This document shows, one piece after another, positions 33,290 to 46,800 of a stretch of 64,000 bases of DNA. The stretch lies in the NCBI GenBank assembly GCA_029532625.1, contig JARFXM010000009.1, forward strand, positions 3,720,001-3,784,000, given 5' to 3'. The DNA comes from Lomentospora prolificans. Its lineage: Eukaryota; Ascomycota; Sordariomycetes; Microascales; Microascaceae. The position numbers were made by a program, and so were the translations under genes. Below the pieces are notes generated by a model. It had not been told where the DNA came from, did not search any database, and saw only the letters and a list, made by a program, of their open reading frames with translations. Every line of letters starts with the position of its first letter. The first letter of the stretch is position 1.

Positions 33290-36200
33290 CTGAAACTAGG
33301 TCAAGCGTAATTCAGTCGCAACACCTGTGCAATGGAAAAGCGTAGCGGTGACAACAAAGAGAAAGATAAAGGAAATACGCTTCGAAATTTTCAAAGGTAA
33401 AGACTCTTCATGATTTCGATGGTGGAGGAATCCTCCCCGAGGGGAGAACTTGGTGTGCGATTCTTTCGTTCAAGGCTGGAAAACTCGATTTCAATGCCTC
33501 AACCCCCACCACATCTCACTCTCGCCAGCTGAAGACTGTCTTGAAAGCGACGATGACCTGCTTGCGTGTTTCGGGTAGACGGATGTTGGGAGCACTCTTC
33601 CTTCAAATTCGAGAACACAAAAGGGAGAAGATTGGTCTAAAGCAGGGAAGACCAAAAAAAGGGGAAATGTTAGGGAGGCGGGGGTAGATCTTAGTCGAAC
33701 CACCTGGCTGGTTGAATCGGGCAGAAAATTCATGCACGACTACCCTTGGACGATGCAATCAGAGACAAGAGATCCCCACGAACTCCGAGCCCCAAAGATT
33801 TAATAGTGAGAAGGCCAATTGCGGCGGGTTCTAGCCACGACTGGCCCTTTCCTGCAATGGTGCATATCGCATGAACATTCAACCAAACACCTTCAGCGCC
33901 ACGTTCGACATGAGGCACGTACACTGGCTGGCGGAGACTCAGTTTTCGGGTGCCGCCCTTCGTCGCATCCACTACTGCTATAAAGGTTGGAGAATCAAAC
34001 ACTTTCACACGTCTTGCGGGGGCTATATAGATCAGGAAGAAAGGGAGGAAGAAAAAGGCGGCATGCTTTCCTTCTTGGGTATTTTGCTTGAACTAGTAGA
34101 CGCATGCAATGTCGGGACTGGTGACTAACTAGGCCAGCGAGAGCGTAGTGGCTAGTGGGATGGCCATCCCCGGTTGAGATCGGTCGAATGTGCCAATGAC
34201 CTTGGAGATTCAATATACATCACTGACGTGTCAAACGCATGATAAACTGCAAGGTGAGACTGGGGTGGGGGATTTGATACTTTGAAAAGCCGCCTGTGAC
34301 CCTCTCTCGTGTTATGGGACCGGACCATCTTCCTCTCGGCGATACAAGGCAGTCGAACTTCCACCATACCGTTGATTGAAGCTCGTCACTGTATCGTAGA
34401 GGAATAACCCTATATTATTTTGCTGGCTGTGTGATTATATGGCTACTAGACCTGGGGCCTTTTAGAGTTGGGGGGTAGTGCGTGTGGTTCCGAGCTGGCG
34501 CCAGGCAGGGCTGACGCAGTTGAATATGAGAATTGAGTCCGACAAAAGTGATTAACGGATTGATATCCCTCATCAAAGACGGGGTTGGCATAAAATCCCT
34601 TGGGCTTCAGGATACTACACTAGATCGGACCCCTCTCGCGGTGGGTTGGAGGTTTGCATTCCGCTAGCCTGTTCTAGTTCTCAGAATTTGAAAGATGGAT
34701 CACAGTTGCTGGACTTGGATATTTAGGAGAAGAGGCTAACACGTATTCGATAGCAGGGCGTCAGAAGAGGGGTGCAATAAATTGAGAGGTAGTGATGTGG
34801 TTTTCTACCAGGTACCTACCCGTAGGTAAGCCGTCATTGCCAGCCAGGCCATCGAGGGACCCACCATATCGCGATTACCTACGGATGCTAATACTAGGTA
34901 TTATCAATTATGTCCCAAAACGGTCTCTTTGATCTCAGTAGCTCACGTGTTCTGTCCGAACGTCACCGTGGACAGCGCAGTGGCTGCTCCATGTCATCGC
35001 CAGCTGGCTAGCTGGAGGGGTTGCCAGCCCAGCTGGCATTTGATAAAAGGTAGCTAGCTGACTGACAGCCAGCTATGGGTACCGCATTCGCAGCCTTGCC
35101 AGGCAGTCTTGGGACTCGTCAAACGAATGCCAGGTTCGCTGTACGCGGTACTTGTGCGATGACATCTAGATCGAAGGGCGTTTTATCGCGGAGAAGTTTA
35201 TGCCAGATATCAGAAATAAACCCATTCAGGTGTATTTTCTTGCTAACTGGCACGCGGTGAGCAGGATTTGGAGGAGTGACACCATACATAATCCAAGCTG
35301 GTCAAGGCCGAGAGGGACGGACAGACCCATGGAAAAAGCCGCCCCAGGGGTGGGGATGAAGGCAACGGGACCACCCGGTTCACGGACAAGGAGTAATATG
35401 CTAAATTTATTAGCTGCCCCGGCTGGTCGAGAACAGCCAGCCCACTTGCAAGGCTTACGCACCAAAGCCTGCTACAACAAATCAGTTGATGGATGCTAAT
35501 CGATCTTGCACCGCACAGTCGGTAAGTACTAGCGGCTAGGCTGAAGAATATTATTGCGAAATCCAGGTATAGATGAAAGGGGATAGACTGTGGGCAAGAT
35601 GGTTTGTCTAGGCTCTGGATGATTGAATCCTTGCGCTGATGTTGTGGCGGGCACGTATCAATCCATCATTGGTCAATGTATATTGAAGGATGGGTGGGTT
35701 CATCCATGGAGCGCACATGATAGATCAATGTCTGGCAAGAGAAACACTGCAGCCCTTCGCTCATTGACCTTCACTCGTGAATGTCCGTATACCCTTTGCC
35801 GTTGACACCGGCCAAATGCGACAGCGTTGGCTTTGATTTCGCTGATCCTGAATGGCCATCCTAGCTACCGAGGGCTGCGTTTCGCCAGCCACAGCAGATA
35901 TCTCGTGGAATAACCCATGAATGGAAGGACGGAACTGACCGTAGATTGAGGCGTTCCGCCAAGTGCGCCCCAGCGGCTCATGCCATTCCATTCTTTCAAC
36001 ATGCATCACCCCATCAATAAAACACATTGCAAGATATATACGTATGCCGAGGAGAGCGGCGGCCTCATGCGAGTTATTATATTGAAAGTCGTTTCCCTGG
36101 TATGGCCTCAGATAGGGTCGATATACTGTGTCCTGGTAGAGACCCGTTGCGACAGCCGATAGCACTGAGGTGTACTTCGTATGTATGGAGTACTTGCACT

Positions 36201-37104
36201 TGAGGTCCTCTTCCGAGGAGAGCCACCAAACAGCCGCGGGTTCATTCCATTTCCACCATGCTAGCCACCCCTGTGCCGGCCTTGTCGACCAATCTTGTCC
36301 GAATTGGGCAAGTCGAACGGCGGGGCCTGTCGAAACGCCCGGTGAGATGGGTTATTACCGGGGGGGCCCTGGTAGTATCAGGTTCGGAGGGTTGGCTCTC
36401 AACCGAGAATACCTTGTACCATCATTGATGCGAGGTAATCCAGCATAATAAGCGCAGCCCGCCAATCCGCCACCCCCTCAGCCTCTGCCCATCATGCCCA
36501 TCAGAGCTTCGCGCTCTTCCGACTCGCCGAAAACCCCAACTTCTATTAGCTTCCATTTGTTCATCTTAGGTTGAAGCTTCGACGAGGATTATCGTTTTTA
36601 ATTCCTCGATTCTGCCTCCCGCAATCCGCAAGAGCAACTTTCCGTAACTATATAGCCACTTTCCGGCCGCCATCCCAAATCGCGCTCGATTTATCAGGTG
36701 TTTAGACCTAACGTTCGTTGAGAGGACATGGTTGAGCCCTTGGAGAAGTGACTCGATCGCAAATCTCCCTCAATCCCTCCCCCGTTCCGAGGTCTGAGAT
36801 TTTTGGAATCACTGGCAGAAGAGAGTTGAGCGATAGGTGAGAGCAGCGCGTAAATAGTTGTACGACCCTCGCGGATACAGCTATCATTTCTACGCCGCTG
36901 GTTTAAACCGGGCCATGCAGTCTACTGAGCCGGGCAGGCGCCTTTTCTAAACACCCAAAACGAAGATTAAATCGAAGATTAAATCCCGCGCAACGAGATA
37001 CCCTCATCGCCACGCCGAACACCGCGGTCGCGGGACGATTTTAGAGTTCTGGTCTTTAGAACTCCTCACGAATGCGCTCTTTGTCACCCCGATATTAAAA
37101 TACC
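33290..37104. other. Divergent intergenic region rich in GCTGG/CCAGC
   Basis: About 3.8 kb separates two divergent genes. A dense cluster of CCAGCTGG, GCTAGCTGG and related words occupies about 34998-35080, in a stretch with no coding pattern. A minus-strand stop-free run of about 194 codons (36344-35761) was examined but has a Trp-rich composition and no early ATG, so I do not call it. The last 600 nt form the leader of the permease gene. No gene is supported. Confidence 0.45.
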
Positions 37105-39244
37105 ATGGCGCCTCTGGGGCGAGGCATAGAGTTGTCGACTCTTAAGACTCGCGAAGACTCGGTAGCTCACGGGAGTAGCTATACTATGCGGGAACCCGTA
37201 TATGACGATGTTGTACCGGATAGTGTCACGGCCCGATTTTTGAACAGCTTCAAACGCGATCCGAGCCGGCGTGTTACCCCCCTAGACCCAAAAGAAGAAG
37301 CCGCAGCGCGAGCTGAAGCTGGAAGGGCGAATCATACTGGAATGCGCTATTACGATATTCACCAAGCCACCCTTCAAACGGCCCACTCGGGACTGGCACG
37401 GAAGCTGAAGGGAAGGCATCTCCAAATGATTGCCATCGGAGGCTCCATCGGTGCGTGTCCTCTTACTTGGTTTTGTTGCCTTGCTTGTCGCTTTCCTGTT
37501 GCGGTTGCCTCGTTAGCAGCTGTTTATGGGGAACACCTGGATCTTCGTGTAGACCTTTGCTAACTTTTTGAACGTGGTAGGTACTGGCCTCTTCGTTGCG
37601 TCAGGGCAAGCCCTTAATCACGGCGGTCCTGCAACCTTGCTTATTGCTTTTTCCCTTGTCGGTGTCATGCTCTACTGTACTACCCAAGCTCTTGCTGAGC
37701 TTGCTGTGGCATTTCCCGTAGCAGGTTCCTTTTCGTCCTATTCTACGCGCTTCTTGGATCCCTCGTGGGGCTTTGCTATGGGCTGGAAGTAAGTTTGTTC
37801 ACCTTTCGTCTTGTACCTCTTCTAACCTCGGCCCGAGTCTGGGTCGCCGGTTCTTCGTTACAGAGCTAAATCGTTACTATTAGCTATGCCCTCCAGTGGC
37901 TGATAGCACTCCCATTGGAGATTGTTGCCGCATCCATCACGATGACTTACTGGGACAAGGACATTGTGAAAGCAGGATTCGTCACGGTCTTCCTTTTGTT
38001 CGTTATCATTTCTAACCTATCGGGTGTCAAGGGATACGGTGAGGTAGAATTTACTTTTGCAATGGTCAAGGTGATTGCCGTGATCGCCTTCATGTAAGTC
38101 GACTCTGTCCATGGACTTGGCCGGTCGAGGCATCGAAGCTAACCTCATGTGAACCGAATATAACAGCCTGCTTGGTATCGTGATAAATTGTGGTGGTTAC
38201 CCAGGGGGAGGATATATTGGTGGCCAATACTGGCAAAACCCTGGGGCCTTCAACAATGGCTTCAAAGGTCTCTGCAGCGTCTTTGTAACTGCAGCGTTCT
38301 CTTTTGCTGGGACTGAACTGGTTGGCCTGGCGGCCGCGGAAACAGCGAACCCCAGAAAGTCCCTGCCGACTGCTGTGAAGCAAGTTTTCTGGCGAATTAC
38401 CTTATTCTACATTGTCGCTTTAACCCTGGTCGGCCTTTTGGTCCCTTACGACGAGCCGCGGCTTCTTTCAGAGAGCAACGACGATCCCGGCAGCAGGCTC
38501 ACCGCAAATGCATCCCCATTCGTCATTGCGATCGAAAACGCTCGAATTTCGGTGCTACCGTCTGTTATGAATGCTGTAATTCTTATCGCTGTCCTCTCGG
38601 TTGGGAACTCGGCAGTTTTTGGATCATCTCGTACAATGGCAGCATTGGCAGACCAAAACCATGCACCAGCCTTTCTTGCATACGTCGACCGCCAAGGACG
38701 GCCCCTAATTGCCATTCTCATCGCTTGTATCATCGGGCTTCTTTCTTACATTGCGGAGGTGGACAATCAGGATGCTGTATTGGACTGGCTCCTGGCTTCT
38801 TCGGGACTCTCATCAATATTCACATGGGGTTCTATATGCCTCTGTCACATCCGCTTCCGCAAGGCTTGGGCGCAAAAGGGCCGGAAACTCGAGGATCTCG
38901 CCTTCCGTAGCCAGGTCGGTGTAGTCGGCTCATACATCGGTCTCGCTATGAACATACTCGTGCTCATTGCCCAGTTCTGGGTTGGCGCTTTCCCCATAGG
39001 TTGGAGGGAAATGTCAGCGCGTGAGCTTGCCGAGAGTTTTTTCCTCAAATATATGGCGGCACCAGTTGTGGGAAGCTTCTACGTATGCCACAAGTTATAT
39101 TATTGGACGGGTCTGGTGCGGTTAGAAGACCTGGATGTCGATACTGGAAGGAGAGAGTTCAGTCTTACTGGGCTGATGGCGAGGGAGGCTGAAGAAAGGA
39201 AATCGTGGCCACGGTGGAAGAAAGTGTATAAACTTTTGTGCTGA
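37105..39244 (+). CDS. Amino-acid permease (APC superfamily, fungal YAT family)
   Basis: Exons 37105-37450, 37581-37788, 37884-38093 and 38167-39244 give 613 residues, and all splice joins are in phase (GGT, AAC and ATC codons are split). A hydrophilic cytosolic N-terminus of about 105 residues leads into the family motif spanning the first intron, IAIGGSIG then TGLFVASGQAL, where backbone groups bind the substrate carboxylate. About twelve hydrophobic segments follow, including LAELAVAFPVAGSFSSYSTR and CSVFVTAAFSFAGTELVGLA, which are hallmark positions of fungal general or broad-range amino-acid permeases. The C-terminus is short and cytosolic (KSWPRWKKVYKLLC). It should import amino acids across the plasma membrane by proton symport. 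Substrate range cannot be read from the sequence, so no GAP1/AGP symbol is assigned. Confidence 0.95.
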
Positions 39245-40969
39245 AAGTACAAAATTACGGGTGTTAGTTCACTCAAGGCCAAATGCGGATACCATCCGAT
39301 CGTAGGCAGGTTAGGTTAGAAGCGCGGCGTTTGTGAGGATATTGTGTTTATATAGCTATATGAACTGGTTTTCTTTAACCTCGGTCTATATTCAGTGCTT
39401 AATACAGATGGCTATTCACTATGCTAGAAGCGGAGTATATGGGTTTATTGATATCTCGTACGTGGTCACAAAATAACCCGGTTGTCGGGCCTTTGAGGGC
39501 TGTTCGTTTAGGTGGGATATGCGCTATCTCAGGACGTACTTGCGGGTCATTCATTCTAAAGGGGCGAACTGTTTGGCTTTGCAGGCGGGTGATGCGTGAA
39601 GCCAGGCCAGCGAAGTATATGTGAGAGAGTGGATGATGGAAGTGGGCAGAAGAACCCATCTCAAGCACGTAAAGAAGGACTTGGTCAACTCTGTGTCAGA
39701 TTGGAGTGGTTAAAATACGAATGCCAAGGATTCCAAGCCAGGCTGGCGAGGCTATGAATAATATGGCGGCGTAACTTGAAACGACAGGGTTCTGTCCACT
39801 GGGGCTTTTCTGGATTACTGCCAGAATCCTAGTCATTCCAGAGGGGTCAACTCGAAGGAGTCCTCCAGCTTGAGCAACTGAATATGGATACTCACCTCCT
39901 CTCTCAGGCAAAATGTTGAAAATTGTGAGAGCCAGTGGTGGTAGTCTCCCTTTTGGCGAACGCCTATTGGCTCTTTGAAGGCTCGACGGGAATATACAAG
40001 TAGCTGACCAACACACATGGCGCCCCTAATTGCACGAAGCGATCTTTCCACGGACTGTGCTGTGGATGGGTACCTGCAGGATGGGCCCAACAAAGTCAAT
40101 ATTTGTTTTGCACAGAGCGGTTTCAAACGCGATGTGGAAGGGACCCTATCACATGGGCTCACCATGCCAGGGGAAGTCCACATGGCCAAGGGAAGGGCCC
40201 CCTCATTTGTGGAGCCACATGGAGAGCAATGGATCAATGTTTACTAACATCGTTCCAGCACGATGTGCGAGGGATGTCAAAACGAGGTGCAGACTCTATA
40301 AAAGTACTGATAACCGTGGTTTCGGTGCATGGATAAATGACTGATGCCGAGCATCCTGTCCCGCCGGGTTTGGCGTTGCCAGTACTGAGCATTGAGGGAG
40401 CAATTAGCGTTCGCCAGTCAAAATTTCTCTCAACGAGCTCCAACACTGAAGACGTGTGAGGGCCAAGGGGAAGTACCCTGCATCCATAGCAACTGCTGCA
40501 CAGACCATAATATTCTCCGGCTCTCCTGAATACTTGGCTCCTCGAGTGGTACAACGACGTGCCTGGCGCGTTCTTCCCCGCGAGACGGTGTCAGCTTCCC
40601 TTCCCCGTTACGAAACGTCGTTGGCGACTGCCCGGCGTACCCACACGCCCACAACAAGCATCTTCGTCCCATCCCCCTTTCATCTCTTCTCCCCCTCCCC
40701 CCAGCCTTTATTAGTTTGTTCTCCGCTTCTTCTCTCCTCGCGGGAAGCAGTCAATCCGAGTTCTTTTCAACACCTCACTGTGACGGTTGTTCTTCAAAAG
40801 ACAACTTTATCGCTTTCTGACATTGAATCCCGCGATCTTCCCCAATTTCACCGCCCTCTGTTGTTCTTGTCTCGAATTCCCCGCCCTCATCCCGGTTCCC
40901 CTCTTCCGGGTGAGCCTCTGTTGCAAAGCGAATCATCCACGTCAGACAGTCGGAATAGATATTTTGACA
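39245..40969. other. Intergenic upstream of the NTF2-like gene
   Basis: No gene is seen. From about 40600 to 40960 the + strand is C/T-rich and is probably the leader of the next gene; the 176-codon frame through it (40456-40986) is low in complexity and runs out of frame into that gene, so it is not called. CTATAAAAG at about 40297 is a TATA-like word of uncertain meaning. Confidence 0.45.
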
Positions 40970-42859
40970 ATGGCTTCAACGTATAGACAATTCCTGTCTT
41001 CGCCCAACTCGTCGCTCCTCACAGCGAATGCGGCTTTACATTATGTCACGACTACCACGACGGTTCGAGGTGCCACTGATATCATTAAACACCTCAATTC
41101 TTTGCGCAACCAGGTCAAGAAGAGCGCCGAGGATTTTCTTGATGTCATTGAAGGGAGAGGCACCGTCGCCATTCAGGCCAAAACAACGCTTACCTTCGTA
41201 TCAAGTGGTGGACCATACTTGCCTGGACTAGATGACAATTTCCTTACTGAACGAGAAGTCCACCTTCCGATTGTATGACGATCGTCCCTTCTCTTCACAC
41301 TTCTTCTCTGCACTTATTTCAGCGTCATTACATCTCCTTGTGCAGGCGCTATCTTACTAATCACACAATCGCGTATCTAGATGCATATTGTGACCTTTGA
41401 CGACCAAGGCAAGATTGCGCAGATTCGACAGAGTTGGGACCAGGGCGCCCTCCTAAAGCAGGTGGATGTGATAGGCAAGTCGGGCCGGAATTGGCCCATC
41501 CGTGATGGTAGGGACCAGATCAAGATCATTACCACTTGTCTCTCGGCGACTGGCAGCTCCCAGGGACCCTCCGAGAGTGCGGACCTCTCTCACCGCTCGC
41601 GCGGCAACTCAGTCAACGCCCTACGTGACCCTCACGCTTCTCTCGAACTCTTTGCGCCCCGGGATGCAGCTGGTGACGCTGCCGCTGCGAGAGTCATCTC
41701 ACCTTATGCGGGTACTCGACCTCGTCAGCGATCTTTCACCGAGATCCTAGGTGACGAATCCCTTGAAGAAGAGGAAGGTTCTCCAAGCCGCGGTCGATCT
41801 CAATCCCCTAGCAAAGTTATCGCCCCCAAGGCTGGCTCTAACAAGAAGTTCCAGCCTATTCGGCTCTTTGACACGGACGAACACGAGGAGGAGGACGACC
41901 GCGGCCGTTCCCAGCACCAATCCCGACCTATCGCTCCTAAAGCAGGCGCCGGAAAGAACTTCCAGCCCAGCCGTCTATTCGAGATGGAAGAAGAGGAACA
42001 AGAGTCGCCCGACAACAAGCCAAAGCATGACCGGTTTTACCGCCCAAACCCCAAGAGATTTCAGCATTTCGCATTGGGCAATGAAGGTGGCGAGGAAGCA
42101 GATGCTACCCCGAAGGCTAGCGCACCTGCTGATAGGAGTAGGTCCAGGTCTAAGCATGATAGCTCATGGTCTTTTGATGATTTCGTGACGCCTCAAAAGG
42201 CGCTTCCGACTCGAACTATCCGCCGTCAAGACGTCCGCCAGTGGGATCCAGAGGCAGAAGCGGATGCCCCGGCTGACCAGCGAAAGGCCGCTGGAAAACC
42301 CCGACGTGATGCCGAGCCCCACTTCGACTTTGTTGACGACGGTCCGGAGCCTACTGGACCTCGTCCCACCGGCGTTCTTGCGGGGACCAAGCACAACACT
42401 GGTCTTGGACTGTACGACAATCACGTATACAATGAAGACGGGAAGGCGCCCTCGCTTGGGCCTGAACCATACGCGCTTGGAAATATCACCAACCTGAAAG
42501 ACCGCAAGAAAACGTTCGATCCTCACTTTTCAATGACCGATGAGCCTGAGGACGACGTCACTCCCCAGGCCCGCAAAGTCAGCGAGGATCGTAAGAAGGC
42601 TGTGAAGATGATGGAGGCCAATTGGGCCGCTACGGATGAATCTCCGGCATCGCAGAAGGAGAATACCCGTGGAAGTGCAGCGGCCTCAGGTTCCAGGCCC
42701 GGACCTGGCGGAATTTACATTGCTGGTGACGGTATGGGGTCTCGAAAGTCTGGCCCTGGCTCTGACCGGGCTCAAAATAAGGGTATCCTTATTGGAGGTG
42801 ATGGAATGGGTGGAAAGAAGGGCACTGCTCGCGACTGGCTCTTCCCTGAAGAAGACTAA
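40970..42859 (+). CDS. NTF2-like domain protein with repeated tail motifs
   Basis: Exons 40970-41272 and 41381-42859 give 593 residues, with a phase-0 intron (donor GTATGA, acceptor TCTAG). Residues 1 to about 160 look like an NTF2-like/SnoaL fold: a helical start, then VHLPI joined to MHIVTFDDQGKIAQIRQSWD, a typical final strand pair of that fold. The rest is polar and disordered. Two copies of an IAPKAGxxKxFQPxRLF motif occur near residues 248 and 285, and two GDGMGxxK motifs near 550 and 574, followed by a C-terminal DWLFPEED. It has no catalytic signature. The NTF2 fold often acts as a dimerisation or peptide-binding module; here the short repeats may be docking motifs. Its function is unknown, and the call rests on fold-like sequence patterns. 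Confidence 0.85.
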
Positions 42860-43888
42860 AGCTTCCCGGAAGTACGTTATTGCCCGTTCTAACGAGCTCA
42901 TGTCAAGCGATTAGCTGTCAGTGCATATCGATCTGGGCTTCTAGCGAGGAGGGATTAAAAAGGGGCGAGTAGTGAAATGTGCGAGTAGTGAAATTTTGAA
43001 GGATTGTGGTAGTTCGGTCTCCTAGTGGTGCCTAGTAGCGGTCATGTACACCGATGATTATACGCTCGAGCGATGCTCGAAATGCCGAACCCAGAAGGGT
43101 CTCTCCTTCCATTAATGCCGCCTAAATGGATGGATCGCTGTCCAGTATGCAATGTCTATCCTCTCGACACCGAAGATCCAAGTTTGATAGGTTTTATCTG
43201 GTATAAAGACGGGTATTTTACCATTCGCAGTTCTCTCTGTACATTTGTGTCGCATTGGTGAGAGATACACGTCATGACGGCCAACCTAGCGATTTTCTAG
43301 CGGTTTCGAGGTTTTGCCGTAATGAAACTATTGATGGGCGACGCGGGGGATAATACTGCAGGGGTTAAACTTGCTGTTCGAAGTCGCTTGGTCTCATCAT
43401 TGGAGTTCAGGTACTGCGACTCTGTGATAGGTTGTGGCGCGGAAGCCATGTGGGGGGTTGTCCGTCGAGCATCGCCAGCCAGCCAGCATTTACTCTGTTA
43501 TGTCCACTGACGCCCACCGTGGCGAGGCAAGCGTAATCCCACAGCCAGACGATTTGATGGTTGAGCCACTGTGGCATTACTACGGTACTAGTACCTTTCC
43601 CTCAGCCCCATTAACCAAGGCACGCAATACAAATACACTTAATAGCAGGTAGCCAGCAGTACCGATTTATTCTCCAGATCGCGCTGACGTTGCTTTCCCA
43701 GTTCCAGCTGGCCAGCTCACCATAATTGCAACTTCCTTCGCTCGAAGCATCAACTATCCTTCCCCACGTTCAAACACCACAACTTCATATCAGCATCGCT
43801 CAAGGTTCGATCAAGCTCTCTACTCATTCTCTAGCATCCGTTTATCTTCGCGCTTGATGAAAACCCAAAATCTTGCCAAGACGCAGCG
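42860..43888. promoter_or_regulatory. Intergenic and promoter of vps10
   Basis: About 1 kb. GCCAGCCAGCCAGC at about 43476-43489 and CCAGCTGGCCAGC at about 43704-43716 sit upstream of vps10. The last 150 nt are C/A/T-rich leader. No gene is seen. Confidence 0.45.
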
Positions 43889-46800
43889 ATGAGGTTCAGG
43901 GGCAAGGCTGCAGCCTCATGGCGCAGCATTCTTTTGTCGTCCATGCTATGGACGGCGGTTGCCTTCGCCAAATCTGATACTCCTACAATGAGAGTCACGA
44001 GTTTCGAAAACCCACCGAGAAGCCTTCGGTATTTTAGCGGTTCCGATGACGTCCTCTTCCATGATCCTATCGAGCGAGTTATCTACCGATCCGAAGACGC
44101 GGGCACTAGCTGGCACAAAGTCGAAGGAGTACCAGCCGGCGCGGCCTCCGCTCTTATCATGCACACGTTCGATCCCAAGCGCGCGTATATTCTCGGTCGT
44201 GAAAGCGAACACTATCGTACAAGTGACAATGGAAAGACTTGGCACAAGTTCGTCAGTGGCGCTGATGCAAGCTTCTCCGACACCGACCGTATATCCGACG
44301 AGGTGCTCAGCTTTCATGCGGGTGACCCTGATAGAATCATCTTCAATGGCGTCCGATGCAAACTATTTCTTTGTGCCCTTGTGACGACATATACGACTGA
44401 TGGATTCGACTCGGCTCCTAAAGACCTACGGCAGTTCGCCACCGGCTGTTGGTGGGCCAAGTCTGCACCTGAGTTCACCACTGGCGATGAGGAGCTTGAT
44501 TTGAAGCGAGTTTTGTGTATTGTCGAAGATGGATTCACTCGTTTGAAGGAAGACCAACGCCTCGTCATTTCTGATAACTACTTCCGTGAAGCGAGCGGAG
44601 AGCCCGACGAATTCGAGCCCAGCATTGGGAGCGGAACGGGCATTCTTGGTGCTGTGAATCTTGCGTCTGTGAAAAAGTTTATCCTAGTTGCAACATCTTC
44701 GTTGCGCACTGACGAGATGGCGCTCTATGTTTCGACAGACACAAAGAAGTGGCACAGGGCCATGTTTCCTCAGAGCCATGGACACACGATCAACGAGGGC
44801 TCGTACACTGTCTTAGAGAGCACGAACTATAGCATCCAAATTGATGTGATGAGCTCGCGGCCATCTCAGCCTATGGGTGTACTATTCACCAGCAACTCTG
44901 ACGGCACTTATTTCACCGAGAATGTGGAGTATACGAACCGAAACGATATGGGTCTCGTCGATTTCGAAAAGATCTCTGGTATCCAGGGCGTCTTCTTAGT
45001 TAATACCGTTGACAATGGAGAAAGCCTACAAAAGCATGGAAATTCTGAGAGAGAAGTTGTGACCAAGATCACTTTCGATGACGGGCGTACATTTGAGAAA
45101 GTCATGGCTGGAGACGAAAGAATTCACCTCCATTCCGTCACGCACATGATTAACATGGGTCGGGTCTACTCTAGTCCTGCTCCTGGCCTTGTCATGGGAA
45201 ATGGAAACACCGGTAACCGCCTTAAGAGCTTGGAGAAGGCTGATCTTTACGTATCGGACAACGCCGGTGTCAGTTGGAAGAAGGCACTCGATGGGCCCCA
45301 CAAGTACGATTTCGGTGACCAAGGCTCGATTCTCGTCGCTGTTAAGCACTCGTTGGAACTCCCCGTTTCCGAATTTAGGTATTCGCTTAACCACGGTGAT
45401 AAATGGGAGCAGGTTTCCTTCCCCGACGACCTCAAAGTCATTCCGCTGTGGCTTACTACCACGCAAGACTCGTCGACTCTCAAGTTCATTCTTCTTGGGA
45501 AGGAAGCGGGAGGCGACACCAAGTATCATATGATTAGCATTGACTTTGATGGTCTCCACGAGCGTACCTGTGGTGATGGTGATATGGAAGATTGGCATGC
45601 TCGTGCTGATAGCGATGGGCAACCTACGTGCATCATGGGGCACAAACAAACGTTTCAGCGCCGGAAAAAGGATGCCGAGTGTTTCATCAGAAAGGAGTTC
45701 AAAGAATCCGTTGCTAAAACGGAAGTGTGCGAGTGTGCAGATCGCGACTTCGAATGTGACTTCAACTTTATCAAAGACGAGGATCAGAAATGTATCCCTG
45801 ACGGGCCGCTTATTGATTCGGACAATGCCTGCAAGGGTAAAAAGCCAGAGGACACATTCAAAGGCTCGTCGGGCTGGCGAAAGATCCCAGGCAACATGTG
45901 TAAGAGGGCAAAGGGCGAGCAGAAGGATGACCTAGTGGAACGCAAATGTTCTAGCGTTGTGGGGGCGCCATCGTCCGGGGAGAACAATGGCGAGATCGTT
46001 GATGACCACTTCAGCTTCAAGGCCAAGTTCAAGGACTTCCAAAAGTTTTATCTTGAGCGTGGAGACTCTAGTCAGCGAGACGATGAGTCTCTCATCGTTC
46101 GGCCTGTTCTTTACGAAGGCGGCGGCATGCAAGTTGAGAACAAGCTTTGGCGGACGTCCAATCATGGGAAGAAATGGGAGCGCATTCTCGAAGATGAGGA
46201 AATCGTTGGCATTTATCCGCACCCCACGTTCAACGACGTGTTGTTCTTCACTACACCCTCCGAAAAGGTCATCTATACCGTGGATCGAGGAATCCATTTC
46301 CACTCGTTCAAGGCTCGAAGGAAGCCCGCCGCAGACATTTACCCATTCTCCTTTCACCCAAATAAGAAGGACTGGATCATCATGGTCGGAAAACGGTGCG
46401 ACGACTCAGGTGAGAGCTGCTACCACGAGGCACACCTTTCAGTAGATCGGGGAGATAACTGGAAGCGACTCTTGCACCACGTTGTCAAATGCGAGTTTAC
46501 TGGAAACGAAGCGTACAAGATGCGACCGCAAAAGCAGATTGTATGTCTCGCGCGGGATCAAGACGATGACGACGCCAAGGAGAATATGCTCTTCGTTAGT
46601 GATGACTTCTTCGATGAGGACATTACCAATCCTAAACTCATCGGAGATGGCGCTGAGGGAGAGGCCTCGGCCCGCAATTTTGCCACCATGTCTGAATTCA
46701 TTATTGCTGCTGCGGCACACGAGGGTATTGATGGCCTTGTCGCATTCGCCAGTATGGATGGCAAGACGTATGCACAGGCCAAATTCCCAGTGAACCTGAA

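Noticed and set aside
35761..36344. Stop-free run of about 194 codons on the minus strand
   Set aside because: There is no ATG in its first half, the composition is Trp-rich from CCA/CCACC words on the other strand, there are no splice sites, and no domain is recognisable. A run of this length can occur by chance in 64 kb.
40456..40986. 176-codon plus-strand frame before the NTF2-like gene
   Set aside because: It lies in the C/T-rich leader, is Pro/Ser/Leu-rich low complexity, and overlaps the better-supported start at 40970 in another frame.
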